A stretch of DNA of 7,790 nt from an uncultured Clostridia bacterium (GTDB taxonomy: Bacteria > Bacillota > Clostridia > Oscillospirales > CAG-272): positions 1-7,790 of the forward strand of contig CAMJDE010000080.1 in NCBI GenBank assembly GCA_946404295.1. Direction: 5' to 3'. Below, in pieces: positions 4,937-7,790 of the stretch. The translations under genes were made by a program, and so were the position numbers. The stretch's first letter is position 1; every line of letters begins with the position of its first letter. Under the pieces are notes generated by a model, which saw only the letters and a list, made by a program, of their open reading frames with translations, was not told the DNA's origin and ran no database searches.

Positions 4937-5079
4937 GATAGGAAAACGATTTGTAATAAATGGAGAGAACCGCCCGCAAAATGCGGGCGGTTCTCAACCT
5001 TAAATGCACTCAACGGAGCGTTGAGTTTTCACAAAGCAAAATGCTTTAACGGATTAATTTAGACCATCGTTTTCCGATC
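4937..5079. repeat. 143-bp element with inverted ends and three internal hairpins
   Basis: The left end gataggaaaacgat (4937-4950) and the right end atcgttttccgatc (5066-5079) are inverted copies with one mismatch. Between them lie three hairpins: a perfect 14-bp stem (4965-4978 with 4982-4995, loop aaa), an 8-bp stem actcaacg/cgttgagt (5008-5015 with 5019-5026), and a 6-bp stem aaagca/tgcttt (5033-5038 with 5042-5047). The second is followed by a short run of T on the plus strand. The element lies just beyond the lysR stop. It may be a miniature inverted-repeat element that also ends the lysR transcript. Confidence 0.65.
4965..4995 (-). terminator. Strong hairpin, possible end of the lysR transcript
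   Basis: A perfect 14-bp GC-rich stem with a 3-nt loop lies about 100 nt past the lysR stop. On the minus strand it is followed by TCCATTTATTAC rather than a clean U-run, so it would be an imperfect intrinsic terminator. It is the best candidate visible downstream of lysR. Confidence 0.4.
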
Positions 5080-5097
5080 TGCGCTGAAATGTGCGCG

Positions 5098-5997
5098 TCA
5101 CTTGTAAAGTTTCAGAGTCTCGTTGTATGACGCGACCAGATCGCGGAGCAGCTCGAACTGCTTGAAATCCGAACGGTAAGCGATGTTGATCTCGCGCATC
5201 ATCGAGAGGTTCTCGACCGGGAGGGTGACGATCTTTCCCTTCTTCAATTCGTCAAGGCAGGCGCTGCGCGCGAGGATCGAGACGCCGAAATCCCGGCGGA
5301 TCAGGTCCTTGATGGTCGCGATGTTGTCGACCTCGAGGATGACGTCGAAATCGCTGATGCTCATATTGTTGCTCTCGAGGTGCGCGACGAACAGGTTGCG
5401 CGTCCCCGAGTTCGGGAGCCGGAGGATCATCCGCTCGCGCTTCAGTTCGTTCAAGGTGACCATCCCCTTCTTCGCGAAGGGATGGTCGGGCGAGACGGCG
5501 AGCACGAGATAGTCGGTGTCGAGCATCATATAGCGGAGCCCCGGATCGCTCGTCCGCCCCTCGACGATCGCCAGATCGATCTCGTATGAATTCAGCATCG
5601 TATAAAGATTGTTTATAGAATCGGTAATCATCTTTATATTTACGCGGGGGTTCCGGGAGCCGTAACTCGCGAGCGCCTCGGCGATCGGGTTGCTCTCCGC
5701 GGTGTGCGTCACCCCGATCGTCAGCCGCGTCACCGACGCCGCGCCGTCCGAGAGCGACTGCCGGAGCGAGGAGTAGATCCCCGCCATTTTCTGGGCGCAT
5801 TTCACGATCTCGTCGCCCTCTTTCGTGAGAACGAGTTTTCCCTTCCCGCGGTCGAAGATCGTCACTCCGAGTTCCTCTTCGAGCGCCTTGACGTGCTGGC
5901 TGACCGCCGGCTGCGTCACGTTGAGTTCCCGCGCCGCGGCGACGAAACTCCCGCACTCGTACACCTTAAGCAGCGAGTAGACGCGATTGTCGAGCAT
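5098..5997 (-). CDS. LysR-type transcriptional regulator
   Basis: A 299-residue LysR-family regulator of normal length. The N-terminal winged helix-turn-helix is clear: VYSLLKVYECGSFVAAARELNVTQPAVSQHVKALEEELGVTIFDR (residues 6-50), with recognition-helix core TQPAVSQHVKALE. The linker helix follows (about 60-90), then the periplasmic-binding-protein-like effector domain with TRLTIGVTHTAESNPIAEALASY and LAIVEGRTSDPGL, the usual sub-domain pattern. The inducer cannot be deduced. The ATG at 5997-5995 is chosen because GGGGGAG lies 7-8 nt upstream (about 6010-6004); the in-frame ATG at 6036 lacks one. It is transcribed divergently from the MATE transporter gene, with overlapping promoters, the usual arrangement for a LysR protein and its target. 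Confidence 0.95.
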   Translation of the reverse strand: MLDNRVYSLLKVYECGSFVAAARELNVTQPAVSQHVKALEEELGVTIFDRGKGKLVLTKEGDEIVKCAQKMAGIYSSLRQSLSDGAASVTRLTIGVTHTAESNPIAEALASYGSRNPRVNIKMITDSINNLYTMLNSYEIDLAIVEGRTSDPGLRYMMLDTDYLVLAVSPDHPFAKKGMVTLNELKRERMILRLPNSGTRNLFVAHLESNNMSISDFDVILEVDNIATIKDLIRRDFGVSILARSACLDELKKGKIVTLPVENLSMMREINIAYRSDFKQFELLRDLVASYNETLKLYK

Positions 5998-6009
5998 CCT
6001 TCTCTCCCC

Positions 6010-6030
6010 CTTATAACGATGATTTATAAG
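6010..6030. promoter_or_regulatory. Candidate LysR-type operator (T-N11-A dyad)
   Basis: cttataa (6010-6016) and ttataag (6024-6030) form a perfect 7-bp interrupted dyad with a 7-bp spacer. Within it T6014 and A6026 give the T-N11-A pattern typical of LysR-family recognition sites. Its centre (6020) is about 63 bp before the expected start of the MATE transcript (near 6083), close to the usual -65 position. A looser dyad, ataat with attat (6041-6045 with 6054-6058), overlaps the -35 hexamer and could be the activation site. It also lies in the lysR leader, so autoregulation is plausible. Confidence 0.55.
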
Positions 6031-6048
6031 ACGCAACGAAATAATAAT

Positions 6049-6076
6049 TTGACATTATCGTTGCTTTGCGTATAAT
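6049..6076 (+). promoter_or_regulatory. Promoter of the MATE transporter gene
   Basis: TTGACA (6049-6054) and TATAAT (6071-6076) are separated by 16 bp. The start of transcription is expected near 6083, giving a ~70-nt leader before the GTG at 6153. Its -10 overlaps the -10 of the lysR promoter on the other strand. Confidence 0.85.
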
Positions 6077-6102
6077 TATACCATAACATTAATTTTTGTC
6101 AA
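6075..6102 (-). promoter_or_regulatory. Promoter of lysR
   Basis: On the minus strand, TTGACA (6102-6097) and TATAAT (6080-6075) are separated by 16 bp. The start of transcription is expected near 6068, leaving a ~70-nt leader before the ATG at 5997. The two -10 hexamers lie in one 12-bp palindrome, gtataattatac (6070-6081), so the two promoters cannot be bound at once. Confidence 0.85.
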
Positions 6103-6104
6103 GA

Positions 6105-6143
6105 GGGGATTCAAAATCCCTTTTATTCTTTCACGAAAGGGGG
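6105..6143 (+). promoter_or_regulatory. Competing hairpins in the MATE leader
   Basis: gggatt (6106-6111) pairs with aatccc (6115-6120) across caa and is followed by ttttatt, resembling a very short terminator. Alternatively cccttt (6118-6123) can pair with aaaggg (6136-6141), which would mask the ribosome binding site AAAGGGGG (6136-6143). The two pairings share ccc (6118-6120) and exclude each other. This is suggestive of leader control, but the stems are short. Confidence 0.3.
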
Positions 6144-6152
6144 TCTGCCGAA

Positions 6153-7547
6153 GTGAATCGCGAAAAGGAGCGGTACATATTCGAGAGCAGTCCGGTGTTC
6201 CGGGCGATCCTGTCTCTTGCGCTGCCGTCGGTGCTCGGGCAGATCATCCTCGTGATCTACAATATGGCGGACACCCTTTTCGTCGGGCTGACGGGTTCCG
6301 ACGAAATGCTCGCCGCCGTCACCGTCTGTATGCCGGCGTTCATGTTCCTCTCCGCCGTCGCCAACCTGTTCGGGATCGGCGGCGCGAGCGTGGTAGCGCG
6401 GATGCTCGGCGCCGACAAACGCGAAGAGGCGAAAATGGCGTCGTCGTTTGCCATTTGGGGCTGCGTTTTCACGGCGAGCATTTACTCGATCGGCGTGTTT
6501 TTCTTCGCCGATCGGTTCGTCGACCTGCTCGGCGGTACCGACGCGATGATCCACCAGCTCGCCAAGGAGTATCTTCTGATCGCCGTCGCCGTCGGGGGCG
6601 TGATCACCGCGACCAACACCCTGCTCTCGCATCTGATCCGCGCCGAGGGGCGCTCGCTGCAGGCAAGTCTCGGGATCGTGATCGGCGGGCTCTGCAACAT
6701 CGCGCTCGACCCGATCTTTATGTTCCTGATCCTCTCGCGCGGCAACGAGGTGCTCGGGGCGGCGCTCGCCACGATGCTCTCGAACGTCGTGACGTTCATC
6801 TATTACGTTGTCTTCATCCGGATCCACCGCCGGAACCTGATCCTGTCGGTCCGACCCGGACGCGGAATGTTCAAGAACGGAATCCCGCGCGACGTGATCG
6901 TGATCGGCATTCCGGCGTGCCTGATGACCCTCTGCGAGAATATCTCCTACGCCATCCTCGAAAAACTGATGTCGGCGTACGGCAACGCGCCCCTCTCCGG
7001 CATCGGGGTCGCGAAGAAGGTCAATATGCTGGCGCACAGCGTGGTGCGCGGGATGGCGCAGGGCGTACTTCCCCTGATCGGCTACAACTACGCGTCGGGC
7101 AACCGCACCCGGATGCGGCGCGTCGTCCGCCTGTCGGCGGCGACCTCGCTTCTGATCTCGCTCGTCTGTATGGGCGCGGCGCTCCTCTTCTCGCATCCTC
7201 TGATCGGCGTTTTCATCTCCGCCGAGGGCAGTTCGCGCACCTACGGTGCGGCGTTCCTCCGCATCCTCTGCGTCGGCGCGCCCTTCTCTGCGTGGGCGTA
7301 TACCGTCATCTCGTTCTTCCAGGCGACGGGGCATATGCGGAAATCGCTCGTCCTCGCCCTGCTCCGCAAAGGGATCCTCGATATTCCCCTGATGTTCTTC
7401 CTCAACGTCTATTACGGCCGCTACGGACTGGTCAGCGCGACGCCGATCGCCGACGTCGTCTGCTGCGTTACCGCCGCGATCCTCTTCTTCGTCTTCCTCT
7501 CCCGCCACGGTCACGACAAGAACCGCTTCGTCGTCCACGACGTCTGA
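6153..7547 (+). CDS. MATE-family multidrug/cation efflux transporter
   Basis: A 464-residue inner-membrane protein of the MATE (MatE/DinF-NorM) family, typically exporting drugs or other organic cations in exchange for Na+ or H+. The length and pattern suit 12 membrane helices in two halves. It shows the opening helix FRAILSLALPSVLGQIILVIYNMADTLFVG (residues 16-45), the motif GIGGASVVARMLGA (~74-87), HLIRAEGR followed by NIALDPIFMF, and, in the second half, QGVLPLIGYNYASG and FQATGHMRKSL. The substrate cannot be read from the sequence. The GTG at 6153 is chosen because AAAGGGGG (6136-6143) lies 9 nt upstream; an upstream in-frame TTG at 6096 lies within the promoter region of lysR and lacks a binding site. 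It is probably controlled by the divergent LysR protein. A strong terminator follows, so the transcript is monocistronic. Confidence 0.93.
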   Translation: MNREKERYIFESSPVFRAILSLALPSVLGQIILVIYNMADTLFVGLTGSDEMLAAVTVCMPAFMFLSAVANLFGIGGASVVARMLGADKREEAKMASSFAIWGCVFTASIYSIGVFFFADRFVDLLGGTDAMIHQLAKEYLLIAVAVGGVITATNTLLSHLIRAEGRSLQASLGIVIGGLCNIALDPIFMFLILSRGNEVLGAALATMLSNVVTFIYYVVFIRIHRRNLILSVRPGRGMFKNGIPRDVIVIGIPACLMTLCENISYAILEKLMSAYGNAPLSGIGVAKKVNMLAHSVVRGMAQGVLPLIGYNYASGNRTRMRRVVRLSAATSLLISLVCMGAALLFSHPLIGVFISAEGSSRTYGAAFLRILCVGAPFSAWAYTVISFFQATGHMRKSLVLALLRKGILDIPLMFFLNVYYGRYGLVSATPIADVVCCVTAAILFFVFLSRHGHDKNRFVVHDV

Positions 7548-7596
7548 CGGCGCGAAGAGGAATCCCGTTTCCGTCCAACGCAACCGATCCGATAGA

Positions 7597-7633
7597 ACCC
7601 CCGGGGCGATAGCAGCCCCGGGGGTCCTTTTTT
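7597..7633 (+). terminator. Intrinsic terminator of the MATE gene
   Basis: accccсggggc-type arms form a perfect 11-bp stem (7597-7607 with 7615-7625) around loop gatagca, followed by cc and six T (7628-7633). It lies 49 bp after the stop codon and is the clearest intrinsic terminator in the window. Confidence 0.93.
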
Positions 7634-7790
7634 GCTCGGCGCCGCAAAACGCCCCGGTGGGGCGTTTCCGCGAAGTGGTGTCGCCCAAAGCAAGGAGTGC
7701 GGGGGGCGCGACACGGCGCGCCCCCCGGACGACTATGCGACGGCGACAGGGCAACGCAAACGGCGAGAGGAAAACAAAAATTCAAATAAG
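7634..7790. other. Intergenic tail with two GC-rich hairpins
   Basis: aaacgcccc (7647-7655) pairs with ggggcgttt (7659-7667) across ggt. ggggggcgcg (7701-7710) pairs with cgcgcccccc (7717-7726) across acacgg. Neither has a following T-run. The last 40 bases turn A-rich, as often seen near the start of another transcription unit, but no start codon or promoter is evident before the window ends. Confidence 0.6.

Noticed and set aside
4787..5062. Plus-strand 91-codon frame and minus-strand 69-codon frame (4804-5013) in the gap before lysR
   Set aside because: Both cross direct repeats and perfect hairpins, and have no ribosome binding site or recognisable product.
6096..6152. Upstream TTG start for the MATE gene
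   Set aside because: It lies within the -35 of the lysR promoter and close to the expected transcript start, with no ribosome binding site; GTG at 6153 has one.
6123..7754. Minus-strand frame of 543 codons opposite the MATE gene
   Set aside because: Highly charged, low-complexity translation without domains; it runs through the strong terminator and is a shadow of a clear membrane protein gene.

Overview
The window is GC-rich, with the gene content and Shine-Dalgarno sites of a Bacillota/Clostridia-type bacterium. Evidence is a clostridial-looking minD-like/mgsA-like pair, holA, a DUF1934-like gene, near-consensus TTGACA/TATAAT promoters and strong GGAGG ribosome binding sites. The hairpin-rich intergenic DNA suggests an uncultured gut-type clostridium, but that placement is inference. 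No phage, plasmid, transposase, CRISPR, tRNA or rRNA is visible.

Layout. (1) 1-1145, plus strand: the polymerase part of DNA polymerase I (polA), cut by the window edge. (2) 1146-1686: a 541-base gap between convergent genes. It is filled by a 449-bp mirrored element: two inverted copies of a ~100-nt multi-hairpin module around a hairpin-rich core, then a 10-bp tandem repeat touching the holA stop codon. (3) 4488-1687, minus strand: a probable four-gene operon read as minD-like ATPase, mgsA-like, DUF1934-like, holA, from a TTGACA-17-TATAAT promoter at 4547-4519. (4) 4548-5097: a second long non-coding gap with a 28-bp direct repeat pair, several long hairpins and a 143-bp element with inverted ends. 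(5) 5997-5098, minus strand: a LysR-type regulator, divergent from (6) 6153-7547, plus strand: a MATE-family efflux transporter. Their two promoters are mirror images sharing one palindromic -10 region, with a T-N11-A dyad placed as expected for LysR-type control. (7) 7548-7790: a strong intrinsic terminator and two GC-rich hairpins, no gene.

How the genes fit together. polA and holA are replication/repair genes that meet tail to tail. The minD-like and mgsA-like genes recall the min-rodA-mgsA neighbourhood of clostridia. Both encoded proteins lack key catalytic residues of their families: Cys replaces the Walker A lysine in the ATPase, and Cys and Met replace two catalytic aspartates in the MgsA-like protein. 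The LysR/MATE pair looks like a self-contained regulator-exporter unit.

The observations most worth following are the covarying hairpin modules at 1206-1654, the paired degenerate enzymes at 3239-4488, and the overlapping symmetric promoters at 6049-6102.
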